Positions 17,970-27,259 of a stretch of 64,000 nt of DNA are shown here, piece by piece. Each line of letters begins with the position of its first letter. The first letter of the stretch is position 1. The DNA lies in contig CAMRSM010000004.1 of NCBI GenBank assembly GCA_947053345.1, positions 81,254 to 145,253 on the forward strand, read 5' to 3'. The notes beneath the pieces were generated by a model. That model was not told the DNA's origin and did no database searches. It was given only the letters and a program-made list of their open reading frames with translations. The translations under genes were made by a program, and so were the position numbers. This stretch comes from an uncultured Lachnospiraceae bacterium (lineage in GTDB: Bacteria > Bacillota > Clostridia > Lachnospirales > Lachnospiraceae).

Positions 17970-19079
17970 CTATTTCAGCCACTTCCGCGCCTCATAATAC
18001 TGCTTCCACAAACCGCCTTCCTTGCTGCTCTTATCCCGGACAACGGTATTGAAATATCCTTTTACCTTATCAAGATCATCTTTATTTTCCTTGGAAATCG
18101 CGCCAACAAGGTTCTGGACAAGGCAGTCCACATCCATGCGCCCCTCGCCGTAATAATACCCGGTCAGCATCGTCTGGTAGTACACCGACACCGCTTCCGC
18201 CGTGCTCATCACCGCTGCAGGCTTATCAAGCCGGTGCCCGTAAGAGGAAATGCCCTCGCGCAGTTCATGGTAGGTGGAGGCAAGGAGTTCCGCCACATCC
18301 TCGTCCGCATCCATCTTTACGCCACTCTCCCCGGCAAGCTTGCCGACCTCATTTAATATAATCTGCTTTTCCAGCGCGACCTCGCGCACCGGCATGACCG
18401 TCTCAAAATTAAAACGCCGTTTCAGCGCGCTGCTCATTTCATTTACACCTTTATCGCGCGTGTTCGCCGTGCCGATCACGTTAAAACCCGGGCGGGCAAA
18501 CAAAAAGCCGTCGTCGCCAAGCTCCGGCACATTGAGCACTTTGTCGCTGAGCACGCTGATCAGGCTGTCCTGAATCTCCGCCGGGGTTCTTGTGATTTCC
18601 TCAAAGCGCGTCAAAATCCCCTTTTCCATCCCGACGTAGAGCGGGGCAGGCACCAGCGCCTCGCGGCTTGGCCCCTTTGCCAGCAGAAGCGCGTAATTCC
18701 ACGAGTATTTGATCATGTCCTCGGTTGTTCCTGCCGTGCCCTGAATGGTGTTTGTGCTCACCCCGCTGATCGCCGCGGAAAGCAGCTCCGAAAGCATGGT
18801 TTTCGCCGTTCCCGGTTCCCCTACAAGCATCAGCCCGCGGTTGCCCGCCAGTGTAACGATGCAGCGCTCCACCAGAGCGTTGTTGCCGAAATATTTCTTT
18901 TCGATATGGTATTCTTTTCCCTCGTACTGCACCGGCTGCGCGCTCCCCAGAATAAAGGTGCGCACTGCCATCGGCGACATGCGCCAGTTTTCCGGCCTGC
19001 GCCCGGTATCGGTATTGCGGAGCACCTGAAGCTCCTCCTTGTACCGGACTTCAACCGGCGGTTTGATGCTTTCCTGCAT
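17970..19079 (-). CDS. MoxR-family AAA+ ATPase
   Basis: 369 residues. Walker A is GEPGTAKT (87-94), the Walker B region is GILTRFEEI (~155-162), sensor 1 is GTANTRD (203-209) and an arginine finger lies in KRRFNFE (220-226). MoxR ATPases act as chaperone-like remodelling enzymes with VWA partners; the likely partners here are encoded at 1848-2978, 11371-13989 and 1-1738. GGAGGAATCAGCC precedes the ATG at 19079. The gap to the helicase start (17746) is about 220 bases, so co-transcription is possible. Confidence 0.9.
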   Translation of the reverse strand: MQESIKPPVEVRYKEELQVLRNTDTGRRPENWRMSPMAVRTFILGSAQPVQYEGKEYHIEKKYFGNNALVERCIVTLAGNRGLMLVGEPGTAKTMLSELLSAAISGVSTNTIQGTAGTTEDMIKYSWNYALLLAKGPSREALVPAPLYVGMEKGILTRFEEITRTPAEIQDSLISVLSDKVLNVPELGDDGFLFARPGFNVIGTANTRDKGVNEMSSALKRRFNFETVMPVREVALEKQIILNEVGKLAGESGVKMDADEDVAELLASTYHELREGISSYGHRLDKPAAVMSTAEAVSVYYQTMLTGYYYGEGRMDVDCLVQNLVGAISKENKDDLDKVKGYFNTVVRDKSSKEGGLWKQYYEARKWLK

Positions 19080-19212
19080 GGCTGATTCCTCCTTGCACAA
19101 TCTGTATTTTCTAAGTATATCTAAAATATTTTTTTGCAAAATATATGAAAACAATTTATTGTCTTATTCGTGTGCCCTTTTCAATACCTGCGAACCGCTG
19201 ATTGCATTGTGT

Positions 19213-19557
19213 TTAGGTATTCCTTCTGTCCTCTTCAGAAAACTGGTTGCACCTGTTTATGTACTTCTCCATATAATCCGCAAACATCCCGCACGGATAA
19301 TCCGGGCAGTCGCCGCAAGCGGTAAGCCCCCTGTTCCGACAGCATTCCCGGAAAGGGCATTCCCTGCAAAGTATAAATATATTCTCCGATCTGCCTCCGG
19401 AACAACAAATGTCTGCAAGCGGTATGTCCCTTCCAAATTCTTCTTTATAGAATTTGCGGGATTGCTCACGCAAATCGCCGTCTTCGTGCTTCGTCGCGAG
19501 AAATGTAATGCATCTGGAGCAATCATGCCCGCAGTAGCATAAACCAGTCGTATCCAA
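19213..19557 (-). CDS. DUF3795-like cysteine-rich protein
   Basis: 114 residues with eleven cysteines, including CYCGHDCSRC near the N-terminus and CRECPFRECCRNRGLTACGDC in the second half (quoted in part), the pattern of DUF3795 proteins that probably bind metal or an iron-sulfur centre. The start codon is TTG at 19557, chosen because GGAGGAG lies just upstream and no ATG is available. Function is unknown. Confidence 0.75.
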   Translation of the reverse strand: MDTTGLCYCGHDCSRCITFLATKHEDGDLREQSRKFYKEEFGRDIPLADICCSGGRSENIFILCRECPFRECCRNRGLTACGDCPDYPCGMFADYMEKYINRCNQFSEEDRRNT

Positions 19558-19593
19558 TTTTACTCCTCCTGCCTCCGCCAGCAGATACGTATT

Positions 19594-20325
19594 TTATTCC
19601 CGTGTCCTGACGGAAAAAGAAAAATCAATATGCCCGAACGTCGGATCCCACCCACAGCCTGTGCTCCTTACTTCCAGCGGGCAGGCCGCGTCAAAATGCG
19701 TCTCAAAATTGATTTTTCCGTTTTTATATACCACCTCCCCAAAATAATCCTTTTCCTGATATCTCACCTTAAATTTCAACACGGCATGAAACGTCTCCCA
19801 TTTGTGGCTTTCACACACCGCCTCCCGCTTCTCTTCATATTCCGGAAAATTCAGCAATTCAAGTGTAGCGTCCTCCCCTATCGGCATCAACAGGCTTTCC
19901 CAGCCGTTAATGGTGTAAATATCTTCTTCCGGAAGCTTTGCGGTAAATTCCGTGTCAAAGGCAAGCCCGCAGCCGATCCCGTGCCAGCGCAGGGTGATTT
20001 CCTCCGCCGTGACGGCAAGCACCTCGATCGTCCCCTCGGACACCGGGTCATGGTAGCCGACATAAACATAGCCCGCATCATCCCCTTCCTCATTTCCCTC
20101 ACACTCCCAGACAAATGTTTTCCCGGTCAGCTCGGATGGCCTTGCCGCATCCGTAGAAAAGCCGTTGTGGTGGTAAAGGCGGATTTTCCGCATATCGAAA
20201 TCCTCTGTCTCATCCGTTGCCTCCGCCCTAATCTCAATGTACATACGAATCTTATTATTTACATATTTCATCATTACATCACTGTCTGTAATGCGATAAT
20301 TCAGGTTGTCCATCTTAAAGTACAT
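19594..20325 (-). CDS. Hypothetical protein, 243 aa
   Basis: A soluble, mainly beta-strand protein with no signal peptide. It starts MYFKMDNLNYRI and ends GHIDFSFSVRTRE. Many acidic residues and three cysteines (CEGN, CGLAFD, CPLEV) are spread through it with no metal motif. AGGACAGGAACAGTC precedes the ATG. I do not recognise the family. Confidence 0.65.
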   Translation of the reverse strand: MYFKMDNLNYRITDSDVMMKYVNNKIRMYIEIRAEATDETEDFDMRKIRLYHHNGFSTDAARPSELTGKTFVWECEGNEEGDDAGYVYVGYHDPVSEGTIEVLAVTAEEITLRWHGIGCGLAFDTEFTAKLPEEDIYTINGWESLLMPIGEDATLELLNFPEYEEKREAVCESHKWETFHAVLKFKVRYQEKDYFGEVVYKNGKINFETHFDAACPLEVRSTGCGWDPTFGHIDFSFSVRTRE

Positions 20326-20376
20326 GACTGTTCCTGTCCTTTCTATTCCCGCATCCTTCTGCCTTTTTTCTTTGCC

Positions 20377-20520
20377 CTATGACCTTGCTGTTGTCAGTAC
20401 TTCCCCGCCGGGCATGACCGGAATTTCCTTTATGAGCAATGTTTTGTCCACATAGTAGTAGTCCTTATCCATCATCTCTTTGTAAAATTCAATTCCGGCC
20501 GGAATCCGCTTCCTCGTTGC
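20377..20520 (-). pseudogene. N-terminal remnant of an AAA-ATPase-like (PF09820-type) protein
   Basis: The minus strand reads KRIPAGIEFYKEMMDKDYYY then VDKTLLIKEI before it degenerates (GGEVLTTARS) and stops at 20377. That is the characteristic start of the AAA-ATPase-like/PD-(D/E)XK proteins common in Lachnospiraceae. The P-loop and the remaining ~500 residues are missing, and a stop codon lies just upstream. It is a decayed fragment between the TldE gene and the 243-aa protein. Confidence 0.6.
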
Positions 20521-20549
20521 CCGGCTCCCTTACTTACTGCCTGTCTCTT

Positions 20550-21761
20550 TCACACATTTCCCAGCTTCATCCTCACCAGGATCTGCTTGTCATTGAATAC
20601 CGGGTTATCGCTGCCCACGCCGATAAAATCATCCCCGAACATATCAAACATATTGCTGACCAGTGTAAATTCCGGCAGCCTGCCAAGAAATCTTTCACCG
20701 TCACACAGATATGCCATCTGCACCGGCATCACATACTCGCCCTTTTCGTTGAACCCGCCGCCGCTGTAGCGCACCGGTACGACAGAGAGTTTTCCGTCCA
20801 GCAGTTCTTTCACGGTCTTATCGCTCCTCGCGATCCGGAATGAAACATACCCGTTCGACGGCACATCGGAAAAATCCCTCTGGGCACTCCCGGTATGTTC
20901 CACACCATATTTTTTTGCAATCCTCTTGTCGGCGTATCCCCGCAGCAGCACCCCGTTTTCCACATAGGTAAGCTTATCCCCCGGAAGTACGACCCCCTCG
21001 CCGTCAAAGAAATTATCATGCCAGCACTCCTTATCCGACACATCGTGGCAGAGCGTAAAACGATCGGAAAAGATCTTCTCCCCAAGCTTTCCAGTCAAAA
21101 GGGAGGTTCCAAGGCAAAGTCTCTCCGCATCCAGACTTTGCCTCAGCTTCCCAAGCAGACCGTAATACTGTATCTGTACAATGATCTCCTCCGGAAGCTT
21201 TGCTTCTTTCCCATAATTTTCCAGATAATTATCTGCCATCGAATAAAGCTTCCCAAGCTCAAAGTTGCGCTCCCCGATCCCGAACCAGCCATCCGAAATA
21301 TCTTTGCTGTTTTTATGCTTAAAGGAAAAATCCGCATGCGCCGAACAATCCTGATTGGAATAATTTAAGCCTCTGTCATTTTCCTGCCAGAATTTTGTTT
21401 TCTGCTGCCGGAGTCCCCCGTCCAGACGGAAATCCGGATGTTTGGAACGGATATGTTCCAGTGCTTCCCTTGTCATATCCATCAGCTCCTTATCCGAGAA
21501 TACCCGCTCCGTTTTGTCTCGGTGGCGCTCCCCCGTTTCCGGTTCAAACGCATAAGGCCTCTTTAACTCTAAGTTCTGCTCCGCCTTCGCATAGCCTTCC
21601 TCGTCCGACATTTGCCCCTTCTGATAATGCACGCCAAGGAAGCCGTCCCTCCCTACACGGAAGGAATAGGTGGCAGCGTTATTTTTATCAAACGCAACAA
21701 TTTTATTTTCCTCGATCTTTACCGTGGATATGGTTTCGGTATATGTAAACTTTTCTTTCAT
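20550..21761 (-). CDS. TldE/PmbA-family protein, non-catalytic partner of TldD
   Basis: 403 residues, with the TldD/PmbA fold and no HExxxH zinc motif, as expected for the TldE (PmbA) subunit. In other bacteria TldD and TldE form a heterodimeric metalloprotease that degrades unfolded peptides and processes some ribosomal peptides. The TldD gene lies directly upstream (33-base gap), so the pair is an operon. The sequence is divergent from enterobacterial PmbA. No RiPP precursor is visible nearby. Confidence 0.8.
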   Translation of the reverse strand: MKEKFTYTETISTVKIEENKIVAFDKNNAATYSFRVGRDGFLGVHYQKGQMSDEEGYAKAEQNLELKRPYAFEPETGERHRDKTERVFSDKELMDMTREALEHIRSKHPDFRLDGGLRQQKTKFWQENDRGLNYSNQDCSAHADFSFKHKNSKDISDGWFGIGERNFELGKLYSMADNYLENYGKEAKLPEEIIVQIQYYGLLGKLRQSLDAERLCLGTSLLTGKLGEKIFSDRFTLCHDVSDKECWHDNFFDGEGVVLPGDKLTYVENGVLLRGYADKRIAKKYGVEHTGSAQRDFSDVPSNGYVSFRIARSDKTVKELLDGKLSVVPVRYSGGGFNEKGEYVMPVQMAYLCDGERFLGRLPEFTLVSNMFDMFGDDFIGVGSDNPVFNDKQILVRMKLGNV

Positions 21762-21793
21762 ACTTCCTCACAATCCGCCGCGTAAGCGGCATT

Positions 21794-23131
21794 TTAATTT
21801 ACGCTCAGCTTTTTCACGCGCACCGTAGGACCGCCCGCCGAAACCGGAACACTCTGTCCGCCCTTCCCACAGGTGTAGGTATTATACAATATAAAATCGT
21901 TCCCGACCGCGTCGATATCAAATAAAGTCTTAAAAACACTCCCCGTGATGACATTGGCACGAACGGGCTCGCACAGCTTACCGCCCCGGATACGGTAACA
22001 AAGATTCGGCTGCATCGTAAAGGTCGCCGAACCCGTACCATAATTGACCCCATACACATAAATGCCATCCTCCACCCCGCCGATGATATCCTCCGGCGAA
22101 TCCGTACCCTTTACCATATAGGTATTTGTCATTCTTACCATCGGGGAGCAATAATATCCCTCCGCACGTGCATTTCCCGTAATCTCCTCTCCGAGGACAG
22201 AGGCGGATTTCGCATCGTGCAGCCTGCCCGTCAAAACGCCGTTTTTGATCAGCCAGGTCTCCTTCGCTGGGTTGCCCTCATCATCAAACGGCGTATAGCC
22301 GTTGTTTTCCATGTCCCCACTGTCGCAGATCGACACCTTCTCGTTCCCGACCGTCTTGCCAAGCACCCATTCTTCCTGAAGAGTCTTGTCATTGAGCATA
22401 AAATCAGATTCGCTCTTGTGCCCAAAGCTCTCGTGGGTAAACATCGCCGTGACAAGCGGCGCTAAAACACAGGTATAATCCCCAGCCGTGACATCCACCG
22501 CGTTTCTGGCATAATCAAGGTAGCGGTCGCGCTCCGCAATGATCTCCTGCTCCCTGTTTTTCAGCGCGTCAAAACTGAGCTCCTGATAAAATTTTCCCGC
22601 GTTTGTTGTCACTCCGTCCACAACAAAGTCAAAGCCGATATTCATGTTACAGCGCTGCATATCCTGCCGGATCGCTGCGCCTTTGCTGGAATAATATTCT
22701 TTGCTCTTGTAGTTGCTGCTGTAGCCGGCATAGTACGTTTTCATCTCCCCGATGGAACGGTCGATGCAGGAGGCGATATAGCCGTCGATCAGCGCATCCC
22801 GCTGTTCATTCGTCACCCTGCGAATATCGTTCTCCCCGTTATATTTGATCCTGTCCACCCTGGCATCGCCAAAATTTTTGATGACGGGATCATCATAGAT
22901 CTCCTTGTTCGGAACGGCAAGGGTGGCGAGGTTGTCGATTTCCGCCTGCACCGCGTCCAGATCGTTGGTAGCGCTCGTATACCACATATTGCCGTCGTAA
23001 ACGCGGATCCTCGCGCCGACCACCGCCGCACGCCCGTTCCCCTCCACCTCACCGTTCTTGACATAATAATAGTTGTTTTCCGTCCTCTCGATCCGAACCT
23101 CTGTAAATAGGCCGTCTGGAAACTTGTACAT
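21794..23131 (-). CDS. tldD: TldD-family metalloprotease subunit
   Basis: 445 residues. The zinc motif HESFGH (233-238) sits in MFTHESFGHKSESDF, the TldD signature. The C-terminal ITGSVFKTLFDIDAVGNDF and CGKGGQ segments are also family hallmarks. It should be the catalytic half of a TldD/TldE cytoplasmic protease. GGAGGTAGCAA precedes the ATG. The hairpin repeat at 23190-23376 lies just upstream, on the same strand as its likely transcript. Confidence 0.88.
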   Translation of the reverse strand: MYKFPDGLFTEVRIERTENNYYYVKNGEVEGNGRAAVVGARIRVYDGNMWYTSATNDLDAVQAEIDNLATLAVPNKEIYDDPVIKNFGDARVDRIKYNGENDIRRVTNEQRDALIDGYIASCIDRSIGEMKTYYAGYSSNYKSKEYYSSKGAAIRQDMQRCNMNIGFDFVVDGVTTNAGKFYQELSFDALKNREQEIIAERDRYLDYARNAVDVTAGDYTCVLAPLVTAMFTHESFGHKSESDFMLNDKTLQEEWVLGKTVGNEKVSICDSGDMENNGYTPFDDEGNPAKETWLIKNGVLTGRLHDAKSASVLGEEITGNARAEGYYCSPMVRMTNTYMVKGTDSPEDIIGGVEDGIYVYGVNYGTGSATFTMQPNLCYRIRGGKLCEPVRANVITGSVFKTLFDIDAVGNDFILYNTYTCGKGGQSVPVSAGGPTVRVKKLSVN

Positions 23132-23189
23132 TTGCTACCTCCTTGTTTAAGTTTTTCGTATGCAGATTCTTGATCCCAGCGAAATCCTG

Positions 23190-23376
23190 TCATAAAAAAA
23201 TTGTCCTCCCTCCGGTCGGACAGCGAACCGGCGCTGGCATCATATCTGTCGATATTATACCATGTCGTTCCGACATGGTGCCCCCGGCGGATGCACACGG
23301 TTCGCCAGGGAAGATGTCCTCCCTCCGGTCGAACGGCGAACCGGCGCTAGTATAATGTCTTGCGGACATTATACCA
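23190..23376 (-). repeat. Multi-hairpin intergenic element, copy A (two overlapping units)
   Basis: Read on the minus strand a unit consists of hairpin I (GTATAATGTC/GACATTATAC), hairpin II (CGGTTCGCC/GGCGAACCG around an AGGGA/TCCCT inner stem) and hairpin III (CCATGTCG/CGACATGG), followed by the start of a second, truncated unit. Related elements occur at 28503-28690 and 61735-62430. Confidence 0.8.
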
Positions 23377-23394
23377 CAAAATAGTCTCCGCTTC

Positions 23395-23651
23395 AACGGT
23401 GCATTTGGCAAATTGGTTTGAATTTGTGTGAGTTCAGCAGGATCTTTTCCGCAAAGCGATACAATATTTTGTAGCTGATTCAGGATTGTCCTGTATGCCT
23501 TTACGGTATTGCTGGCTGCCTTCCGCCGGCGCGGCAGCCAGACCGGCAGGAACTCCCGCATGTTTGTGGTTTCCCGCCTGTAATTTCCCAAAGATTTAGT
23601 AAAAGCGGAATACGGACACTGCAACTTTTTTCTTTCGACATAAAACACCAT
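23395..23651 (-). pseudogene. Remnant of the N-terminal domain of a tyrosine recombinase
   Basis: The minus strand contains REFLPVWLPRRRKAASNTVK followed by AYRTILNQLQNI, the SAM-like core-binding pattern of XerD/integrase N-terminal domains (WL...R...S.NTV.AYR). The frame then runs into the hairpin repeat, and no catalytic domain follows. Probably the debris of an insertion element. Confidence 0.45.
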
Positions 23652-23683
23652 TGACTTTTATCCGAATCCGCATTATGCTCGTT

Positions 23684-23987
23684 TTATCCGAAACCGGACG
23701 AAAGGGAAGCATGAAAAGCGAGAAACAGCTTGTCCACTTCCTCCAATGATAACCCAACATATTCTGCAAGCTTTTCGGGTGCCAATGCTCCGTCCGCCAG
23801 CATCCTCTCCATGGCTGCCTTCCTCAATTCCCTCCTTCCGGGTTTCATTTTTTATTTCTTCCATCACCTTGCACATGTTCAAAATCCCCTCCTTGCTCCC
23901 TTTAAAATGCCGGGCTCGTTCCGCAAACACATCATAATACATACCCAACAGATTCGCGCAGTAAAAATTATCATGCTGCCAACACAT
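23684..23987 (-). pseudogene. C-terminal remnant of an Rpn-type PD-(D/E)XK nuclease/transposase, frameshifted
   Basis: The segment AERARHFKGSKEGILNMCKV and then MEEIKNETRKEGIEEG is typical of the tail of Rpn recombination-promoting nucleases. The matching end (ERMLADGALAPEKLAEYVGL, SLEEVDKLF) is in another frame, so a frameshift lies near 23820. The nuclease core is absent. Confidence 0.6.
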
Positions 23988-24107
23988 AGTCCAAAATCTG
24001 CAACAAAGAAGACGAAAAACTTTACAAAAAACTGTCCACGCGGCACTGCACCGGATCCGAGAAAAACAATATCCCGCAGCACTATTGACCGGCTGGCTAC
24101 AAAAGCA

Positions 24108-24136
24108 TTGCTACCATCCCGGAAATATGGTAAAAT
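24108..24136 (+). promoter_or_regulatory. Sigma-A-type promoter before the 24190 gene
   Basis: TTGCTA (24108-24113) and TAAAAT (24131-24136) with a 17-base spacer, 54 bases upstream of the start codon. Confidence 0.5.
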
Positions 24137-24189
24137 GTCTCCCGGAACGTCACATAGACAATAACAGCCTTCCTGGAGGGAACACTATA

Positions 24190-25089
24190 ATGGAACAAGA
24201 ACAAAAAAGCGCCATGCGCTTTCTTCGCTGGCCGTGGAATGTCATAATCTATATCCTGCTGGCCATTGCCCTAAGACTCTTTGCAATTCCTGTCATTTTG
24301 ATCCTGATGGGACTCAAGAATAAATATAACCCGCACGGGATTGCGGAAGGGTACTGTCTCTCACGCACACGCAAACGCCTTCCGGGACTGCTGTTTTCCC
24401 TGTTGTTCCTGTTGCTTTGTGTGATGTTTACGGTAGTTTTTTTTAATGATCTCCGGCAATCGCGGGAAGACTGGGGGATGCAGGATTATCTGTATCTTAT
24501 CGTTTCCGGCGTGGCGGCCGTGGCAATGTTACTTGCCGGAATTTACGAAGGGTTCACATCCGCCCGCGATACCTTTTTCCCCGCGAAAAGCACCCTCGCA
24601 AAATCCATCCGCAGCCAGCTCCCGCTCCCGGACGAGGCTCCTCCGGTCGGGGAACTGTTCGCTATGGTGGACAATGATCTGCGGGAAAACGGAGAATGGT
24701 TTGATACCGTCGCCATTGGGAACGAATGGGTGCTCGGTGACATGGCATGCCGTATCGACCGTATCCGTGCAATTTTTACGGTGGATAAGATCCACCATCA
24801 TCACACCCAGTCCGGAATCAGTACGAACCGCACGTTAAGGCTTGTCCTCGTGGATGACCGCTGGCAGGCTGCCATCACGACTTTCCGCAAACCGGGGGAA
24901 TTAAAGGCGGCGGCGGATTGCCTGGGCTTCCGTGTACCGAGCGCGTATCGCGGAACCAACAGCGAATACATAGATTTTCTGGCGAAGGACGACGTGGAAC
25001 GGGAAACCTTCGAACGAGAATTTCGCCGCAAGGAAGCGGCGCGCGCATCTAACCGGGCAATGAGGGACGCGTCATGGATGGTTAAATAA
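24190..25089 (+). CDS. Membrane protein with cytoplasmic C-terminal domain
   Basis: 299 residues. There are three hydrophobic segments (WNVIIYILLAIALRLFAIPV; LLFSLLFLLLCVMFTVVFF; YLYLIVSGVAAVAMLLAGIY), then a soluble ~170-residue domain with a His cluster (DKIHHHHTQSG) and a Lys/Arg/Glu-rich end. The soluble part alternates short strands (WVLGDMACRID, LRLVLVDDRWQ) like a PH-type domain, an inference only. GGAGGGAACACTATA precedes the ATG. No family name is assigned. The SEL1-repeat gene follows on the same strand. Confidence 0.75.
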   Translation: MEQEQKSAMRFLRWPWNVIIYILLAIALRLFAIPVILILMGLKNKYNPHGIAEGYCLSRTRKRLPGLLFSLLFLLLCVMFTVVFFNDLRQSREDWGMQDYLYLIVSGVAAVAMLLAGIYEGFTSARDTFFPAKSTLAKSIRSQLPLPDEAPPVGELFAMVDNDLRENGEWFDTVAIGNEWVLGDMACRIDRIRAIFTVDKIHHHHTQSGISTNRTLRLVLVDDRWQAAITTFRKPGELKAAADCLGFRVPSAYRGTNSEYIDFLAKDDVERETFEREFRRKEAARASNRAMRDASWMVK

Positions 25090-25217
25090 AACAGCCATGC
25101 CACAGGCTTTAAAAATCCAGGTTACCCGGAACCTACGGCGATGCAGCCGAATCCGGCGTGGGAAGCACATTTACCAGCGTTTCCCAAATACAAATATCAG
25201 AAAGGAACGGTAATGTC

Positions 25218-26453
25218 ATGGGAAAAACATTGAGCAACGACGTAAAACAGGCGCTTCAGGACATTTACTACAACGAGCGCACGGGCAGGGGCAAGGAAGC
25301 ACTTGCCCTTTTGGAAAAGGCTTCCGACGCAGGGGACGGCGATGCTTCCTGCGTTCTGGCGCGCTGCTACTGCGGCCGGCAGTATGTGTGGAGGGGACAT
25401 GGCTTCCCGGAAGACGATGACCTCGCCACCAAGCTTTTACATAAATCCGTGGAACAGGGCAGCGCACTTGGCGTTCTGGTAGCTCTGCGAACCGGGGAAC
25501 TGACCCCCGCCGTAAAAGCAAAAATGCCGTTCGCAAATCTGCAGGAAGCCTTTGACGAGGCGGTAGAACTGGCAAACACGGGGGATGCTTTCTGCCAGTA
25601 TGTGGTCGCCAACGCCTATTTCTGGTGGGATTTCCTCGCGATCCAGGACAAGAGCGCAGATTCCTTCCCAAATCCGGCTGCCTTTAAAGCATACCTGAAA
25701 GAAAATATCTCCAAATGCGAGGATTTATTCTGGAAAGCTTTCCGGGGCGGGATGTATTTTGCCGCGAACAACCTTAACCGCTATTACACGGAAGGCGATG
25801 AGGATATCATCGCACCACAGCCGCAAAAGGCGCTTGACCTATGGAGGATCGGCGCAGAGTACGGGCACCCGATCGACCAGGCAATCTACGCGGACGAACT
25901 TAAAAAGCTAGGTTTAAACGCTGATGCACTGCGCTGGTATCAACTGGCGGCGGAGGGCGGACACCCGAGCGCATGGACCGACGTGGGACTTTATTATCTG
26001 AACGGCACGTGCACACAGAAGGATGAAGCATACGCCGCACAATGTTTCGAGAAGGATCTGCGCTTTGGTGTGGTTGCCGCCTACTTCAATCTGGGCAAAC
26101 TGTATTTTTTGGGGACGGGTGTCCCGCAGGATCACAAAAAAGCATTCGAGCTGCTTTCCTACGCTTACGAAAACAGCAGCAAACGGGGGGCATTTCTGCT
26201 TGGAAAGGCGTATTTTATGGGCTGGGGAACCACACAGGACTACACGAAGGCAAGAGAATTTTTAGAGATGGTAGACTGGGAGAATGGCGACGCGTTTTAT
26301 ATGCTCGGTTACATTTACGGCAGGGGACTGGGTGTCCCGGAGAATATCCCGAAAGCGGTCGAGTATCTGAAAAAGGCAAAAAATAACACCGATGCGAAGG
26401 AGGAACTCCTGCATTATAAAAAATCGCTGTTTGGGAAATGGAGCCGCAGGTAA
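25218..26453 (+). CDS. SEL1-like (tetratricopeptide-related) repeat protein
   Basis: 411 residues made largely of SEL1-like repeats, for example AEGGHPSAWTDVGLYYLNG, FNLGKLYFLGTGVPQDHKKA, LLGKAYFMGWGTTQDYTKA and MLGYIYGRGLGVPENIPKA. Such proteins are scaffolds for protein-protein contacts. There is no signal peptide, so it is cytoplasmic. AAAGGAACGG precedes the ATG. It may be co-expressed with the membrane protein 129 bases upstream. Confidence 0.85.
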   Translation: MGKTLSNDVKQALQDIYYNERTGRGKEALALLEKASDAGDGDASCVLARCYCGRQYVWRGHGFPEDDDLATKLLHKSVEQGSALGVLVALRTGELTPAVKAKMPFANLQEAFDEAVELANTGDAFCQYVVANAYFWWDFLAIQDKSADSFPNPAAFKAYLKENISKCEDLFWKAFRGGMYFAANNLNRYYTEGDEDIIAPQPQKALDLWRIGAEYGHPIDQAIYADELKKLGLNADALRWYQLAAEGGHPSAWTDVGLYYLNGTCTQKDEAYAAQCFEKDLRFGVVAAYFNLGKLYFLGTGVPQDHKKAFELLSYAYENSSKRGAFLLGKAYFMGWGTTQDYTKAREFLEMVDWENGDAFYMLGYIYGRGLGVPENIPKAVEYLKKAKNNTDAKEELLHYKKSLFGKWSRR

Positions 26454-26526
26454 AAACATTCCATAGAGCTTTAGGGTATGCACTTTTATTTTGTTGACAA
26501 AAATCTGTTACGCCAAAATTTTTCTC

Positions 26527-26555
26527 TTGACAAACCACCCTGCCCGCGCTATACT
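26527..26555 (+). promoter_or_regulatory. Promoter of the tyrosine T-box/tyrS transcript
   Basis: TTGACA (26527-26532) and TATACT (26550-26555) with a 17-base spacer, just before the T-box leader. Confidence 0.75.
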
Positions 26556-26561
26556 GATTAC

Positions 26562-26947
26562 CAGCATAATTCCATAAAACATCGCTATGAGAAGAACGAG
26601 TAAGGGTCATGAGGCTTTACAGAAAGCTGCCGGCGGATGAGAGGCGCAAAGACAAAGACTCCGAATACATCTTTGAGCATCATACCGAAAAAAAAGTATC
26701 CCGGTATACTATTTTGCTCCGCATAATCGAAAGCGGGGATATCCGCGGGCTTTCCAGTAGGCTATGACGGTTTTTGCACCCGTTATCGTGCTAGGGTATC
26801 ACCGGAAATTCCATTCCGCCTGGTCTGGCCAGCAGGCGGGGATTTGATTTCTGCGTACCTGAAGAGGTTGGCTGTGTGAGCAGCCGACGAAACGAGGTGG
26901 TAACGCGAAATATTCGCCCTCTGCAGATTGCAGGGGGCGTTTTTTTA
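26562..26947 (+). ncRNA. T-box leader, tyrosine-specific, with terminator
   Basis: A T-box riboswitch that senses uncharged tRNA-Tyr. The specifier codon TAC (26666-26668) lies in GAATACATC. The antiterminator T-box region is GAGGTGGTAACGCG (26894-26907), with TGGT (26898-26901) available to pair with the tRNA ACCA end. A terminator of CGCCCTCTGCA/GCAGGGGGCG and a T7 run ends at 26947. The next gene is tyrS, consistent with the specifier. Confidence 0.9.
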
Positions 26948-27259
26948 TGCAAACGGACGCAGAAGGGAGAATATTTCGCGTAAACCGCCCGTGCAATAAT
27001 AAGCGAAAAGCCCATTCTCTACCCGATTTTGAAGGCCGCATGGGGAAATCCTCTGCTTCCGCAATATATTACCGGAATTATGCTGTCATGCAGACATTGC
27101 CTCGCTTTCACTTGACAAGGCAGCCGGCATCTTGTCTGCACCAAAAACCATATCAAGCGATTTCTCCTCTGTACGAATTTCTTTCTTCAGATATCCACAG
27201 GAGAAAGCCAAAACACCAAAATAATCCACGCCGCAAAACGGCAGAATGTGAGGAAATAT

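Noticed and set aside
20550..23131. RiPP cluster around tldE/tldD
   Set aside because: No precursor peptide, radical-SAM or cyclase gene is visible nearby; TldD/E are also housekeeping proteases.
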